Below, one piece after another: positions 8,705 through 19,962 of a DNA stretch of 64,000 nucleotides. Below the pieces are notes generated by a model. The model was given only the letters and a program-made list of their open reading frames with translations, was not told the DNA's origin and did not search any database. The stretch comes from Gallionella sp. (GTDB lineage: Bacteria; Pseudomonadota; Gammaproteobacteria; Burkholderiales; Gallionellaceae), in the NCBI GenBank assembly GCA_023259035.1, contig JAHFRA010000016.1:1-64000 (forward strand), read 5' to 3'. The first letter of the stretch is position 1, and every line of letters begins with the position of its first letter. The position numbers and the translations under genes are program-made.

Positions 8705-10165
8705 TTATCGCGGCAGCACCGACGAGCCCATCAAATACTCGTCCACCGCACGCGCGCACTGGCGGCCTTCGCGAATCGCCCACACCACCAGCGATTGGCC
8801 GCGGCGCATATCGCCGGCAGCAAACACCTTGTCCACGCTGGTCTTGTAACAACCCGCGCCTTCGGTCGCGGCCTTGGCGTTGCCGCGCGCGTCTTTTTCC
8901 ACGCCGAACGCATCCAGCACCTTTTGCGCCGGGCTGACGAAACCCATCGCCAGCAACACCAGGTCCGCTTTCATCTCGAACTCGCTGCCCGCGATTTCAC
9001 TCATCTTGCCGTCTTTCCATTCGACGCGCACCGCGCACAGTTTCTCGATTTTTCCGTTGTTGCCGGTGAATTTTTTGGTGGCGATCGACCAGTCGCGTTG
9101 CGCACCTTCTTCATGCGAGCTGGAGGTGCGCAGTTTGAGCGGCCAGTTCGGCCAGGTCAGCGGTTTGTTTTCCGTTTCCGGCGGGCGCGGCATCACTTCA
9201 AACTGGGTGACTGACAATGCGCCGTGACGATTCGAGGTGCCGACGCAATCGGAGCCGGTATCGCCGCCGCCGATCACCACCACGTGTTTGCCCTTGGCAT
9301 TGATCGGATTCCTGCCATCGCCCGCCACTTCCCTGTTCTGCGGGATAAGGAAATCCAGCGCATAGTGCACGCCCTGCAATTCGCGCCCCGGCGCGGGTAA
9401 ATCGCGCGGCACTTCCGCGCCGCCCGCCAAGATCACCGCATCGAATTTTTTCAGCAGCTCGCCGGGGCTGATGGTTTTTTTTGCATCGTTGGTCACGCCC
9501 TTGTCCGCATCCTTGCCGATAAACACCGAGGTTTTAAAAGTCACGCCCTCGGCCTGCAACTGCGCCATACGCCAATCGATCAGGCGCTTGTCGAGCTTGA
9601 AATCGGGAATGCCATAACGCAGCAGGCCGCCGATGCGGCTGTTCTTCTCGAACACCACCACGCTGTGGCCAGCGCGCGCCAGTTGCTGCGCTGCCGCCAG
9701 TCCGGCAGGGCCGGAGCCAACCACGGCAACCTTTTTGCCGGTCTTGTGTTGCGGTGGCTGCGGAACCACCCAGCCGCTCTCGCCGCCCTTGTCGATGATG
9801 GCATGCTCGATGGATTTGATGCCCACTGCATCGCCGTTGATGTTCAGCGTACAAGCCGCTTCGCATGGTGCGGGGCAGATACGCCCGGTCACTTCCGGAA
9901 AATTGTTGGTGGAGTGCAGCACGTCCAGCGCCTGCTTCCAGTTGCCGTGGTATACCAAATCATTCCAGTCCGGAATGATGTTGTTGACCGGACAGCCGCT
10001 GCTGCAAAACGGGATGCCGCAATCCATGCAGCGCGCGCCTTGTGTCTGTGCCTGCCCGTCGCTCAGGTGCAGCACGAACTCATGATAATTCTTCAGGCGC
10101 TCCGCAACCGGCAAATAACCTTCGCTCAAACGGCTGAACTCCATAAACCCGGTAAGCTTGCCCAT
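8705..10165 (-). CDS. gltD: Glutamate synthase (NADPH) small subunit
   Basis: GltD passes electrons from NADPH through FAD and iron-sulfur clusters to GltB. The 486 residues hold the N-terminal cysteines of two [4Fe-4S] clusters ([14 protein letters not shown] and CPAPCEAAC), the FAD site [19 protein letters not shown] and the NADP site [14 protein letters not shown]. Its ATG directly follows the gltB stop codon (TAA then ATG), and the ribosome site GGGAGG lies inside gltB, so the two are translationally coupled. Confidence 0.97.
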   Translation of the reverse strand: MGKLTGFMEFSRLSEGYLPVAERLKNYHEFVLHLSDGQAQTQGARCMDCGIPFCSSGCPVNNIIPDWNDLVYHGNWKQALDVLHSTNNFPEVTGRICPAPCEAACTLNINGDAVGIKSIEHAIIDKGGESGWVVPQPPQHKTGKKVAVVGSGPAGLAAAQQLARAGHSVVVFEKNSRIGGLLRYGIPDFKLDKRLIDWRMAQLQAEGVTFKTSVFIGKDADKGVTNDAKKTISPGELLKKFDAVILAGGAEVPRDLPAPGRELQGVHYALDFLIPQNREVAGDGRNPINAKGKHVVVIGGGDTGSDCVGTSNRHGALSVTQFEVMPRPPETENKPLTWPNWPLKLRTSSSHEEGAQRDWSIATKKFTGNNGKIEKLCAVRVEWKDGKMSEIAGSEFEMKADLVLLAMGFVSPAQKVLDAFGVEKDARGNAKAATEGAGCYKTSVDKVFAAGDMRRGQSLVVWAIREGRQCARAVDEYLMGSSVLPR

Positions 10166-13100
10166 TTATTCGGCCTCCCTTTTTTGGCTGGCTTGCAGTT
10201 TGGGCCTGGCTTGTTGCTCCGCAATTTCCTGCAAGGCGCGGCGATATTCGGTCGGCATCACCTTGACGAATTTCGGCAGGTAGTGCGCCCAGTTGTCGAG
10301 AATCAGCTTGGCACGCACACTGCCGGTGTAGCGCAGGTGCTTCTCGATCTTGCCGCGCAACGCCGCCGCATCGGCCTTGCCGAGGTGGTTGAAATGCACC
10401 CGGCCATGCCCGTACGGTTCGACATCCGCGCTATCCAGCGCGGCCAATTCTTCCGGCACCGGCTCGAGCTCCACCATCGCCAAGTTGCAGCGTTTTTCAA
10501 AGCTACCCTCTTCGTCCAGCACGTAGGCCACGCCGCCGGACATGCCCGCCGCAAAATTGCGACCAGTCTGACCCAGCACGACCACCATGCCGCCGGTCAT
10601 GTATTCGCAGCCATGGTCGCCGAGGCCTTCCACCACCGCAACCGCACCGGAATTTCGCACCGCGAAGCGCTCGCCTGCCACGCCGCAGAAATAGCCCTCG
10701 CCGCTGGTCGCGCCATACAGCGCGGTATTGCCGACGATGATATTGTCTGCCGCCGTGATCGGACATTCCCCGGGTGGCATCACCACAATGCGACCACCAC
10801 ACAAACCCTTGCCGACATAGTCGTTGCTCTCGCCGGACAGCTCCAGCGTAACACCATGCGCGAGGAAGGCACCAAAGCTCTGCCCCGCTGAACCTTTCAA
10901 CTTTACCGTAATGGTATTGGCCGGCAGTCCGGCTTGTCCAAAACGCTTAACTATTTCATGCGACAGCATGGTGCCAACAGTGCGGTTCACATTTCTGATG
11001 GCGCTCTCGATGACTACCGGTTTTTTATGCTCCAGCGCGGCCTTGGCTTGCGCGATCAACTGGTTATCCAGCGCCTTTTCCAGTCCGTGATCCTGCTTCT
11101 CGGCATGGCGACGCGCCACGTCGGCGGGCATATCGGACTGATGGAGAATTCTGGAGAAATCCAGACCCTGTGCCTTCCAGTGCGTTATGCCGTGCTTCAT
11201 ATCGAGCAGGTCGCTGCGGCCAATCAGGTCATCAACCTTGCGGATGCCCATCTCTGCCATGTATTCACGCAACTCTTCGGCGACAAAAAAGAAGTAGTTC
11301 ACCACGTGCTCCGGCTGACCGGTAAATTTCCTGCGCAGCTCTGGGTCTTGTGTGGCCACTCCCACCGGACAGGTATTGAGATGGCATTTGCGCATCATGA
11401 TGCAGCCTTCCACCACCAGCGGCGCAGTGGCAAAGCCGAATTCATCGGCACCGAGCAACGCGCCGATCAGCACATCGCGTCCGGTCTTGAGTTGCCCGTC
11501 CACCTGCAATGCGATGCGCCCGCGCAACCTGTTCAACACCAGCGTCTGCTGCGCTTCCGCCAGCCCCAGCTCCCATGGCGTGCCGGTATGCTTGATCGAC
11601 GACAACGGCGACGCGCCGGTGCCGCCGTCGAAACCGGAAATCACGATGTGGTCGGCCTTGGTCTTGGACACGCCTGCCGCCACGGTGCCCACGCCAACCT
11701 CGGACACCAGCTTCACCGAGATCGAGGCGGACGGGTTGGCGTTCTTCATGTCATGAATCAGTTGCGCCAGGTCTTCGATGGAATAAATATCGTGGTGCGG
11801 CGGCGGGGAGATCAGCCCGACGCCCGGCACCGAGTAGCGCAGCTTGGCGATGTACTCGGTCACCTTGTGGCCGGGCAACTGTCCGCCTTCGCCGGGCTTG
11901 GCACCCTGCGCCATCTTGATCTGGATCTGGTCGGCGCTGGAGAGGTATTCGGCGGTGACGCCGAAACGCCCTGCGGCCACTTGCTTGATGCGCGAACGCA
12001 GCGAATCGCCAGCCTTGAGTTCGCGGTCGCATGCGACACGACTCTTGCCGATGATCTCGGAGAGCATCTCGCCGCCCTTGATGGTCTTGTAGCGCGCCGG
12101 ATCCTCGCCGCCCTCGCCGGTGTTGGACTTGCTGCCGATGCGGTTCATCGCAAGCGCCAGCGTGGTATGCGCCTCGGTGGAAATCGAACCGAGCGACATC
12201 GCGCCGGTGACAAAACGTTTGACGATTTCCTTTGCCGGTTCGACTTCCGCCAGCGGCACCGGCGCGCCCGCCGACTTGATTTCAAACAGCCCGCGCAAAG
12301 TTTTCAGGCGCTGTCCCTGCTCGTTGATCAGCTTGGCGTATTCCTTGTAGGTCGCAAAATTATTGGTGCGCGTGGCGTTCTGCAATTTCGCGATGGTATC
12401 GGGCGTCCACATGTGCTCTTCGCCGCGCACGCGGTAGGCATATTCGCCACCCGCTTCGAGCGCGTTCGCCAGCACCGGATCGCCGCCGAAGGCGGACTGG
12501 TGGGTGCGCACCGCTTCTTCGGCCACCTGATGCAGGCCGATGCCCTCGATCTGGGTTGCCGTGCCGGTGAAATATTTTTCGACAAACTCGGCATTCAGGC
12601 CGATCGCCTCGAATATCTGTGCGCCGCAATAAGACTGGTAAGTGGAGATGCCCATCTTGGACATTACCTTGAGCAGCCCCTTGCTGATTGCCTTGATAAA
12701 ACGTTTGCTGGCTTCCTTGCCGGTCAGGCCTTCGGGCAGAAAGCTGCCCATGGAAGCAACCGTTTCAAACGCCAACCACGGGCACACCGCCTCGGCGCCG
12801 TAACCTGCGAGCAGCGCAAAATGATGCACCTCGCGTGCGGAACCGGTGTCCACCACCAGTCCGGCACTGGTACGCATGCCTTCGCGGATCAGATGATGAT
12901 GCACACCCGCACAGGCCAGCAGCGCGGGAATGGCCACGCGCTTGCTTGATACCGCGCGGTCAGACAGAATCAACACGTTGTAGCCGTCCGCCACGGCCTT
13001 GTCGGTTGCGGCGCACAGCGATTTGATGGCGTCCTCGCAGCCCTTCGCGCCGTGGGTGGCGGGATAGGTTATATCGAGCACCAGCGATTTGTAGCGCCCC

Positions 13101-14869
13101 TGCGTCAGCTTGCCGATGTCGCGCAGCTTGGCAAAATCCTCATTGGACAGCACCGGTTGGTGCACCTCCAAGCGCAGTGGCGGATCGGTTTCGTCGATGC
13201 CGAGCAAGTTGGGGCGGGGGCCGATAAACGAAGTAAGCGACATCACGATCTCTTCGCGGATCGGGTCTATCGGCGGGTTGGTCACCTGCGCAAACAACTG
13301 CTGAAAGTAATCGTAGAACGAGCGATTTTTATTCGATAATACCGGCAGCGCGGCATCGTTGCCCATCGAACCCGTCGCTTCTTCGCCCGCAGCAGCCATC
13401 GGGGCGAGGATAAACTTGAGGTCTTCCTGCGAGTAACCGAAAGCCTGCTGGGTGTCGAGCAGGCTTTCCTTGAGCTTGGTCTCGGCCTTGCTTGGCACAA
13501 CCGGCAGGTCATTCAGGAAATAGCGCGATTTTTCTATCCATTGACGGTAAGGCTTGGCGGTAGCGAGTTGCTGCTTCATTTTGATGACATCAACAACCTG
13601 GCCGGCCTGCAAATCAACCAGAAACATCTTGCCGGGCTGTATCCGCCATTTCTTCACGATCTTGTGTTGAGGAATATCCAGCACCCCCATTTCGGATGCC
13701 ATCAGCACCATGCCATCATCGGTAATCAGGTAACGCGCCGGGCGCAGGCCGTTGCGGTCCAGCGTCACACCGATCTGACGACCATCGGTAAACGCCACGG
13801 CGGCGGGTCCGTCCCATGGCTCCATCAGGATAGCGTGGTATTCGTAGAAAGCCTGACGCTCCTCGTTTAACAAGGGGCTGCCCACCCAGGCTTCGGGGAT
13901 CAGCAACATCATCGCGTGCGCCAGTGAGTAACCGCCCGCCACCAGCAGTTCCAGCGCATTGTCTAAACAGGCAGAGTCGGATTGGCCTTCCACGATCAGC
14001 GGCCACAGCTTTTCCAAATCCTCACCGAGCAAACCGGACGACATCGTCGCATGGCGCGCGGCCATCCAGTTCACGTTGCCGCGCAAGGTGTTGATCTCGC
14101 CGTTGTGCGCAATCATGCGGAACGGATGCGCCCGATCCCAGGTTGGAAAAGTGTTGGTTGAGAACCGCTGATGCACCAGTGCCAATGCGCTGACCAGGCT
14201 TTCATCCTGCAAGTCGAGATAATATTTGCCGACCTGGTCGGCCAGCAACATACCCTTGTATACAAGTGTGCGCGACGACAGCGAGGGAACGTAAAAGCCG
14301 CGTTTCTGCTCATCGGGCAAGGCATGCACGGCGTGTTCGGCAGTCTTGCGGATCACAAACAGCTTGCGCTCGAAATGGTCGGCATCCGCACACTTCTTGC
14401 CGCGCCCGATGAAAACCTGGCGCGCCACCGGCTCCGCCGCCTTCACACTTTCACCCAAGCTGCTGTTGTCCACCGGCACATCGCGCCAGCCCAGCAAAAT
14501 CTGACCTTCCGCCGCAATCTTGTCAGCAAGCACCTGCTCACACGCAGCACGTGCCGCCGCAGCGCGTGGCAAAAACAGCATGCCGACACCGTATTCTCCC
14601 TCTGCCGGCAGCGTTATGCCCAGCGCTGCACAGGACTTGCGCAGAAAAGCATCCGGGACCTGAATCAGGATACCCGCGCCATCGCCCGCCAAGGGATCGG
14701 CGCCAACCGCACCTCGATGGGTAAGATTCTCCAGTATCTGCAAACCCTGACGCACCATGTCATGGTTCCGCTTGCCCTTGATGTTCGCGACGAAACCCAC
14801 ACCGCAGGCATCGCGCTCATGGCGCGGATCATACAAACCTTGCTGTATGGGAAACAAAGAGTTGCTCAC
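10166..14869 (-). CDS. gltB: Glutamate synthase (NADPH) large subunit
   Basis: GltB makes two glutamates from glutamine and 2-oxoglutarate. The 1567-residue length is in the usual range. After a propeptide the amidotransferase nucleophile is Cys22 ([15 protein letters not shown]), followed by the glutaminase domain. The FMN domain contains the [3Fe-4S] cysteines in [15 protein letters not shown], and the C-terminal domain is a glycine-rich beta-helix. Translation starts at GTG with AAGGAA five bases upstream. Together with gltD it forms a two-gene operon. Its upstream region holds a decayed small gene (14963-15193). Confidence 0.97.
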   Translation of the reverse strand: MSNSLFPIQQGLYDPRHERDACGVGFVANIKGKRNHDMVRQGLQILENLTHRGAVGADPLAGDGAGILIQVPDAFLRKSCAALGITLPAEGEYGVGMLFLPRAAAARAACEQVLADKIAAEGQILLGWRDVPVDNSSLGESVKAAEPVARQVFIGRGKKCADADHFERKLFVIRKTAEHAVHALPDEQKRGFYVPSLSSRTLVYKGMLLADQVGKYYLDLQDESLVSALALVHQRFSTNTFPTWDRAHPFRMIAHNGEINTLRGNVNWMAARHATMSSGLLGEDLEKLWPLIVEGQSDSACLDNALELLVAGGYSLAHAMMLLIPEAWVGSPLLNEERQAFYEYHAILMEPWDGPAAVAFTDGRQIGVTLDRNGLRPARYLITDDGMVLMASEMGVLDIPQHKIVKKWRIQPGKMFLVDLQAGQVVDVIKMKQQLATAKPYRQWIEKSRYFLNDLPVVPSKAETKLKESLLDTQQAFGYSQEDLKFILAPMAAAGEEATGSMGNDAALPVLSNKNRSFYDYFQQLFAQVTNPPIDPIREEIVMSLTSFIGPRPNLLGIDETDPPLRLEVHQPVLSNEDFAKLRDIGKLTQGRYKSLVLDITYPATHGAKGCEDAIKSLCAATDKAVADGYNVLILSDRAVSSKRVAIPALLACAGVHHHLIREGMRTSAGLVVDTGSAREVHHFALLAGYGAEAVCPWLAFETVASMGSFLPEGLTGKEASKRFIKAISKGLLKVMSKMGISTYQSYCGAQIFEAIGLNAEFVEKYFTGTATQIEGIGLHQVAEEAVRTHQSAFGGDPVLANALEAGGEYAYRVRGEEHMWTPDTIAKLQNATRTNNFATYKEYAKLINEQGQRLKTLRGLFEIKSAGAPVPLAEVEPAKEIVKRFVTGAMSLGSISTEAHTTLALAMNRIGSKSNTGEGGEDPARYKTIKGGEMLSEIIGKSRVACDRELKAGDSLRSRIKQVAAGRFGVTAEYLSSADQIQIKMAQGAKPGEGGQLPGHKVTEYIAKLRYSVPGVGLISPPPHHDIYSIEDLAQLIHDMKNANPSASISVKLVSEVGVGTVAAGVSKTKADHIVISGFDGGTGASPLSSIKHTGTPWELGLAEAQQTLVLNRLRGRIALQVDGQLKTGRDVLIGALLGADEFGFATAPLVVEGCIMMRKCHLNTCPVGVATQDPELRRKFTGQPEHVVNYFFFVAEELREYMAEMGIRKVDDLIGRSDLLDMKHGITHWKAQGLDFSRILHQSDMPADVARRHAEKQDHGLEKALDNQLIAQAKAALEHKKPVVIESAIRNVNRTVGTMLSHEIVKRFGQAGLPANTITVKLKGSAGQSFGAFLAHGVTLELSGESNDYVGKGLCGGRIVVMPPGECPITAADNIIVGNTALYGATSGEGYFCGVAGERFAVRNSGAVAVVEGLGDHGCEYMTGGMVVVLGQTGRNFAAGMSGGVAYVLDEEGSFEKRCNLAMVELEPVPEELAALDSADVEPYGHGRVHFNHLGKADAAALRGKIEKHLRYTGSVRAKLILDNWAHYLPKFVKVMPTEYRRALQEIAEQQARPKLQASQKREAE

Positions 14870-14962
14870 GGCATTCCTTAAATCTATTCGTTAAAGCCAA
14901 AAAAATGGTGACAAATGCCACCATAACAAGTACAAAAGTACAAAAGCGAAAGGGTGAGAATT

Positions 14963-15193
14963 TTACCTTACCTGGCGATGTTGGGCAACCGCAAGCCTTA
15001 CCTCGCCATCAGTCATCACATCACCCATGAGATGCTTGCGCATCTGTTTTCTTAGATCACGGGTTTTCCACCACAGCTAGCTCCATGCCATTACACCGGC
15101 GATCAAGATGACCGCCAGCAACCGCACAGAAAACATCAAAACCAAACCAATCGGGGCTGCGGTTACGACGAACGTGACCACCTTGCGCAACAA
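14963..15193 (-). pseudogene. Small membrane-protein gene broken by an in-frame TAG
   Basis: The only sizeable coding signal in the 386-bp gap between gltB and batD. From a TTG at 15193 the minus frame reads LLRKVVTFVVTAAPIGLVLM and continues through a hydrophobic helix to GVMAWS, then TAG (15077-15079), then LWWKTRDLRKQMRKHLMGD to a TAA at 14963. Small betaproteobacterial membrane proteins I remember have AW-x-Y-LWWKTRELRKQMR at this place, so the TAG seems to replace a tyrosine codon. The start is uncertain: an in-frame stop lies further upstream and no ATG precedes the helix. Function is unknown. Confidence 0.5.
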
Positions 15194-15255
15194 ACTCGGG
15201 AGCCCTGTGGTGGCATGTGAGATGTTTTTTCATCGATTTGAAGGGAGTAGTAATA

Positions 15256-17019
15256 TCATAGCGAGGCCAAGTAAAGGGATTTCAGCGGCTCGCTCTTTTC
15301 GTCCTGAATCGCTGGCGTGACAGGTTTGTGTTGATTGAATAATTGCCACAGATTTCCGCCCTGCCAGATGCCCTTATCCTGTCCATAGAGTGTCCTGTCC
15401 AATTCATTCAGCGCGTTTGCCAGTGCTGGCTGGCATAATCCTGCCATGGAGGTCAGGCTGGTTGGAGGATTTTTCTGCCAGCGCAATTTTGCCCATGCAA
15501 GCAGTTTTGATTTCGCCTGTACCGCATCATTTGTCATGCAACTTTTTTTCAATTGATTTTCCAGTTGCCCGAGGGACTCTTCATCGCTTGATTTTGTTTT
15601 TGTTGCCGGGTGCTTTTTGCGCGCCTGCCACCACCAGAGGATGAGTGTTGCCAGCCAGCCAACCCCTAAAAACAAGGATAACCATGTCCACCAGCCGCGG
15701 CTGTAATTTGCGTGGATGAGGTTGCCCGATGCCGGTGAGGTATCTGCGGGGGCGGCTTTCGTTTCTGGTGGCACTCCCGGTGAAATTTCACCCGATAGCG
15801 CAGGTGCTTGATTTGCGCTGGCGGGGTTCGCGCTGCCGGGCAGCACGGTGATGTTTCTGGCGGGAAGCTGCGCCACTTCCATCTTGTCGGTATTGACATT
15901 CCACCACCTCACTTCAATAACCGGCAGGGTGAAGTTCCCCGGACGAGTCGGCAATATGGCGATCTTCTGCGTGCGCACGCCGCTGATATCGTTGTCATTC
16001 TTGTTATCTTTCAACACCGGCTGATCGGGATAAAGTTTGAGTCCGTCGATCGACTGTGAGCCCAGCGCAGGCAATTGCGATGCGGCCAAACCGTTGGCCG
16101 AAATCACCAGTGTGCGCGTAATCGGTTCGCCTGCGGTGAATTTGGGCGGGTTCTCCGACCATTGCTCCGACACTTGAAGCTTGCTTGCCGGTAGCCACTG
16201 AGCACCGCCCATGCCGGGGGGCGCCGGTTTGATCGTAAAAGGAATCGCTTTGGAATTCACCCGTTTGTGGCGGCTACTCTGGCTGAAAGGGTCAAACATA
16301 AAGACTCCCCTTCCCCGATTGCCTTCGATAATTTCCCCGTCAAACTGCACCGGTGTGCTGCTGAACTGGCCGCTTTTCTGCGGGTAAACCACATAGCGTC
16401 GCTCTATCACGGCATATGCCTGTCCGTTGCGTGTAGTCTGATAGGAGCGATCTTCGCCGATGCGTTCAACCACAGCATCCATATCGGGAAACTTTGGGTC
16501 GCTGAGGGCGCTGTTGTTGCCCAGATTTACCGTGCGATAGAGACGCACCGTGAAAATAATCTGCTGTTGGACATAAGCCGTGTGCGGTTCTGCGCTGACC
16601 TCCAGAAACAGCTCTCCGCTTTGTTGCGCAGTCTGCGCCTGATCCGCCTTGGTCACACCGAGGACGATGGGCTGGGTAGCCTGCCCCCCCGCCTTGATGG
16701 ATGGAATAACCAACGGGCCGTTGCGTTTCGGGATAATGTTAATCTGCCACTGGACGCTGCGTGTGGCACTGCCGTTAACAATCTGCATGCTGCTACCCTT
16801 GCTTTGCCCGAGCACATCGAAGTCCTGCTGCAACACGCTCAGGTCGGGATTGCCGTCCAGATTTTCATCACTTTTAAGTGTCAGGGTAAGTGATTCACCT
16901 TCTGCAACCGGATTGCGATCCACAAAAGCCTGAAACGCGGCCTGTGCCGATACGCAGACCAGCAAAGAAACGACGGTGACCAGCAGCACCATCAAGCGTT
17001 TTATTCCTGGCTTTACCAT
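15256..17019 (-). CDS. batD: BatD-like membrane protein
   Basis: The 587-residue protein has a signal peptide (to about AQAAF), repeated beta-rich extracytoplasmic domains (for example SLTLTLKSDENLDGNPDLSV and QQQIIFTVRLYRTVNLG), one transmembrane helix near residue 445-465 (WTWLSLFLGVGWLATLILWW), and a cytoplasmic tail. This is the architecture of BatD, last gene of the Bat (aerotolerance-type) operons that accompany MoxR ATPases. It overlaps the batB/batC stop by 7 bases. The exact role of Bat proteins is unsettled; links to stress tolerance and envelope integrity are known in other species. Confidence 0.85.
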   Translation of the reverse strand: MVKPGIKRLMVLLVTVVSLLVCVSAQAAFQAFVDRNPVAEGESLTLTLKSDENLDGNPDLSVLQQDFDVLGQSKGSSMQIVNGSATRSVQWQINIIPKRNGPLVIPSIKAGGQATQPIVLGVTKADQAQTAQQSGELFLEVSAEPHTAYVQQQIIFTVRLYRTVNLGNNSALSDPKFPDMDAVVERIGEDRSYQTTRNGQAYAVIERRYVVYPQKSGQFSSTPVQFDGEIIEGNRGRGVFMFDPFSQSSRHKRVNSKAIPFTIKPAPPGMGGAQWLPASKLQVSEQWSENPPKFTAGEPITRTLVISANGLAASQLPALGSQSIDGLKLYPDQPVLKDNKNDNDISGVRTQKIAILPTRPGNFTLPVIEVRWWNVNTDKMEVAQLPARNITVLPGSANPASANQAPALSGEISPGVPPETKAAPADTSPASGNLIHANYSRGWWTWLSLFLGVGWLATLILWWWQARKKHPATKTKSSDEESLGQLENQLKKSCMTNDAVQAKSKLLAWAKLRWQKNPPTSLTSMAGLCQPALANALNELDRTLYGQDKGIWQGGNLWQLFNQHKPVTPAIQDEKSEPLKSLYLASL

Positions 17020-18872
17020 GTCTTTTCCTCACTCTTGCGGGGTTGCTGTTGTTTCTGGTACTGATACAAGAATTTGCGCCGCCATAAGCCGCCCGGATCA
17101 TCCGGGATGCGTTGTAACCACAGCTTGTCGGCTTGCAGCGTTTTGCTGGAATCCTGTTGTGCATCGACGGCTGAATTGGGCTTGCTGTCTTTGCCGCCTT
17201 CGTCTTTCTTTGCCTGTGTTCCCGGTTGTGGCTGCTGCTCGGCTTCTTTTCTGGCGGATTGTTGTTCTGCTGCGGCATCCTTTCGCTCGTCCTCGCTCGC
17301 GTCTTTACCGCTCTTTCCGGCATTTTGCTTTTCTGCGTCTGCATGCTGGCCTTCTTTGCCATTTTGTTGTTCAGACTTTTTCCCTGATCCTGATTTGTCG
17401 CTCCCGGGTTCAGAGGATTGGCCTTGGCTGTTTTTGCCGTCCGGTTTTTCTTGCTGATTTTTCTTATCCTCTTTTTGTTGCTGGTCTTGCCGAGACTGCG
17501 GCTTCATTATTTGCTCAACCAGATCGCGGTTGAATTTTGCGTCATCGTGTTTCGGATTGCGCTTGAGCGCTTCTTCATAAGCCTTGATAGCCTCCGGCAA
17601 CTGCCCCTCTTTTGCCAATGCATTGCCGCGATTGTAATAAGCGTCCGCACTGTCTATACCCTGCAAATCCGCCTCCGCCGCCTTGAAATTTCCCGCCCGA
17701 TAATTGGCCGCCGCGCGCCATTCCGGATTCTTGAAAAGTTGGGCAGCCTGTTGCGGCTGTTTGGCTTGCAAGGCTTGTTGCGCGCGTTGGTCGTCGCGTT
17801 GCCACAAACTGTTCCAGTCAAAGGCATAGGCCGGGCGCGGCAACGGCAACATGAACAACAGCAACAGCAGAACATAGCCGCGCCGGAATGCGAGCGCGCC
17901 CAGCAGTAGCAGCGGCAGCAGCAACCAGGGGCCTTCATCGCGCCACTGGTCGCTGTTCATGCCTTCGACTTTTTTACTTTGTTGCTGTTCCAGCACATTT
18001 TTGAACGGCGCGAGCAACGCTTGAAAGTCGCTGTCGTCGGTGCTGAGGCGGCGGTAACTGCCGTGTCCCTGGCGGGCAAGCGCTTCCAGGCTTGCATCGT
18101 CCAGCCTGGACAGGATAATGGCGCCGTTGCGGTCTTTCAGGAAGCCGCCGTTTGCTGCGGTGATCGGCGCCCCTTCTGCGCTGCCCACGCCCAATATGGA
18201 CAAGCGGTGCCCGGCATCCACCAGGCTCTTGATCGCATCCTTGAGTTCGCCCGGTTCATCGCCATCAATACCATCGCTGATCAACAACACGCCCGCGTGA
18301 TTCGCGCTCGATTGTTTCAACAGTTGCAGCGCCAGGTTGATGGCGCGATCCGGGCGCGAGCCTTGTGCGGGCATCAGGTCGGTGCTGAGGCTGTTCACCT
18401 GGCTGGCTATGGCATTGGCATCCGAGGTGAGAGGGCTTACCACAAACGCTGTGGCGGCATAAACAATCAGCGCGGTTTCACCTTCCTTCTGCCCGTTGAG
18501 GATGTCGCGCAATTTCATTTGCGCCCGCGACAAACGGCTGGGCTTGATATCTGCCGCATCCATCGAGCGCGACAAATCCAGCAACACCACCAGCGCCGAT
18601 GGCTGGCGAAATACCGGCACCTCCAGTTTCTGCCACGCCGGACCCGCCATAGCCAGAATGGACAGCAACCCGCCAAGCCCGACTGCCGGCGACACCCACG
18701 GTCTTTGCGTGGCGTTTTGGCCGATCAGCAAATGCGGCAACAGGCGCGGATCAACCACGCTCTGCCAACTGCGGCTGCTCATGCGTTTGCGCCACAGCAG
18801 CCACAGCAATCCGACCAGAGGCAACAGCGCGTATAGCCAGCCGGGGCGCAGGAAATGAAAGGCTGAAATCAT
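17013..18872 (-). CDS. BatB-BatC fusion: VWA domain membrane protein with TPR and Q/K-rich tail
   Basis: ATG 18872 gives 619 residues; the longer frame upstream reads through a palindromic repeat and is rejected. Two N-terminal transmembrane helices precede a von Willebrand factor A domain with the MIDAS motif DLSRSMD. Another helix follows (WLLLPLLLLGALAF), then tetratricopeptide repeats (ANYRAGNFKAAEADLQG; AYYNRGNALAKEGQLPEAIK), and finally a low-complexity tail rich in Gln, Lys, Glu and Ser. BatB and BatC are separate genes in many bacteria and are fused here. It sits between batA and batD in the MoxR operon. Confidence 0.85.
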   Translation of the reverse strand: MISAFHFLRPGWLYALLPLVGLLWLLWRKRMSSRSWQSVVDPRLLPHLLIGQNATQRPWVSPAVGLGGLLSILAMAGPAWQKLEVPVFRQPSALVVLLDLSRSMDAADIKPSRLSRAQMKLRDILNGQKEGETALIVYAATAFVVSPLTSDANAIASQVNSLSTDLMPAQGSRPDRAINLALQLLKQSSANHAGVLLISDGIDGDEPGELKDAIKSLVDAGHRLSILGVGSAEGAPITAANGGFLKDRNGAIILSRLDDASLEALARQGHGSYRRLSTDDSDFQALLAPFKNVLEQQQSKKVEGMNSDQWRDEGPWLLLPLLLLGALAFRRGYVLLLLLFMLPLPRPAYAFDWNSLWQRDDQRAQQALQAKQPQQAAQLFKNPEWRAAANYRAGNFKAAEADLQGIDSADAYYNRGNALAKEGQLPEAIKAYEEALKRNPKHDDAKFNRDLVEQIMKPQSRQDQQQKEDKKNQQEKPDGKNSQGQSSEPGSDKSGSGKKSEQQNGKEGQHADAEKQNAGKSGKDASEDERKDAAAEQQSARKEAEQQPQPGTQAKKDEGGKDSKPNSAVDAQQDSSKTLQADKLWLQRIPDDPGGLWRRKFLYQYQKQQQPRKSEEKTW

Positions 18873-18893
18873 CTTGAAAACCCCAAGTTTTTT

Positions 18894-18978
18894 GTAGGGT
18901 GGGCAAACAGTCTCATCGTTTGCCCACGCGGTGCGTAATACGAGAAACCGCGTGGGCACAACAGCGTGCCCACCCTAC
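18894..18978. repeat. Dispersed palindromic repeat, family B, between batA and batB
   Basis: The 85-bp element opens with GTAGGGTGGGC and closes with GCCCACCCTAC, with inner arms GTTTGCCCACGCGG and CCGCGTGGGC. It covers the last codons and the stop of batA and fills most of the batA-batB gap. Confidence 0.85.
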
Positions 18979-19962
18979 GCCGCTGCTTGCACCCGGCAAC
19001 ACCAGCAAGCTGACCAGCAGCAGTGCAAATCCCAGCGGCCAGTAAAACAGCGCGCGCTGGGGACGAAAGGTCTGTTTGTCCTGCGTGACTGGCTGCAATT
19101 TATCCAGCTCGCCATAAATCTGGTTCAACTGCTCGCTGTCGCGCGCGCGGAAATAGCGACCGCCTGTCGCTTTGGCGATGGCGTCCAGCGTTTTTTCATC
19201 CAGTTCGGCGGAAGGGTTGACGCGCTGTGCACCAAACATCGTATTCACCAGCATCTCATCGGCGCCTATTCCTATCGTGTAAATAGTGAGGCCCTCCTTG
19301 GCCGCCAGCTCTGCCGCCTTGAGCGGTTGCACCTCGCCCGCATTGCTGACGCCATCGGTCAGCAATACCAGCACCTTGTTGCCCTGCGGGTTTTGCAGCA
19401 TGCGTTTGACCGCCAAGCCGATGGCATCGCCGATGGCGGTCTGCTCGCCGGCCAGGCCGATGGCGGATTCCTGCAACAGGGTTTTCACCGTCTTGCGGTC
19501 GAATGTCAGCGGCGTTTGCACATAGGCCTGGCTGCCGAACAAAATGAGCCCGACGCGATCGCCGACCCGCCGCTCGATAAAATCGCCTGCAATTTCCTTG
19601 ACGGCGGCAAGGCGGCTCACCTGCTCGCTGCGGTTGGCGATGTCCTCAATTTGCATGCTGCCGGAGATGTCCACCGCCAGCATCAAGTCGCGCCCGCTGA
19701 CCGGCAGCTCGACCGGATCGCCCACCCACACCGGGCGCGCGGCAGCAGTGACCAGAAGCAGCCATGCCAACAATGTCGGCAACAGCAACCAGCGCCGTTG
19801 CGAAGACTTTCCGGGCTGCGTTCCTGCCTCAATGGCAAATGGGTTCAGGCTGGGCACGCGCAATGCGGCTTCCTTGATTGCGTCGGCACGCGGCAGCAAC
19901 AGGCGCAGCAGCAACGGCAAGGGAGCCGCGTAAAAAATCCATGCCCATTCAAATTGAATCAT
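18913..19962 (-). CDS. batA: BatA-like VWA domain membrane protein with repeat-encoded C-terminus
   Basis: A 349-residue protein with an N-terminal helix (FEWAWIFYAAPLPLLLRLLL), a second helix (LLLPTLLAWLLLVTAAARPV), a von Willebrand A domain with the MIDAS motif DISGSM, and a C-terminal helix (ALFYWPLGFALLLVSLLVL). The last 20 or so residues (GVGWARCCAHAVSRITHRVG and two more) are read from a dispersed palindrome, not from a conserved gene end. BatA probably works in the inner membrane with BatB and MoxR. It overlaps the DUF4381 gene by 4 bases. Confidence 0.88.
   Translation of the reverse strand: MIQFEWAWIFYAAPLPLLLRLLLPRADAIKEAALRVPSLNPFAIEAGTQPGKSSQRRWLLLPTLLAWLLLVTAAARPVWVGDPVELPVSGRDLMLAVDISGSMQIEDIANRSEQVSRLAAVKEIAGDFIERRVGDRVGLILFGSQAYVQTPLTFDRKTVKTLLQESAIGLAGEQTAIGDAIGLAVKRMLQNPQGNKVLVLLTDGVSNAGEVQPLKAAELAAKEGLTIYTIGIGADEMLVNTMFGAQRVNPSAELDEKTLDAIAKATGGRYFRARDSEQLNQIYGELDKLQPVTQDKQTFRPQRALFYWPLGFALLLVSLLVLPGASSGVGWARCCAHAVSRITHRVGKR

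Noticed and set aside
10934-12949. 671-residue plus-strand frame opposite gltB
   Set aside because: gltB is certain on the minus strand; the antisense composition is that of a shadow.
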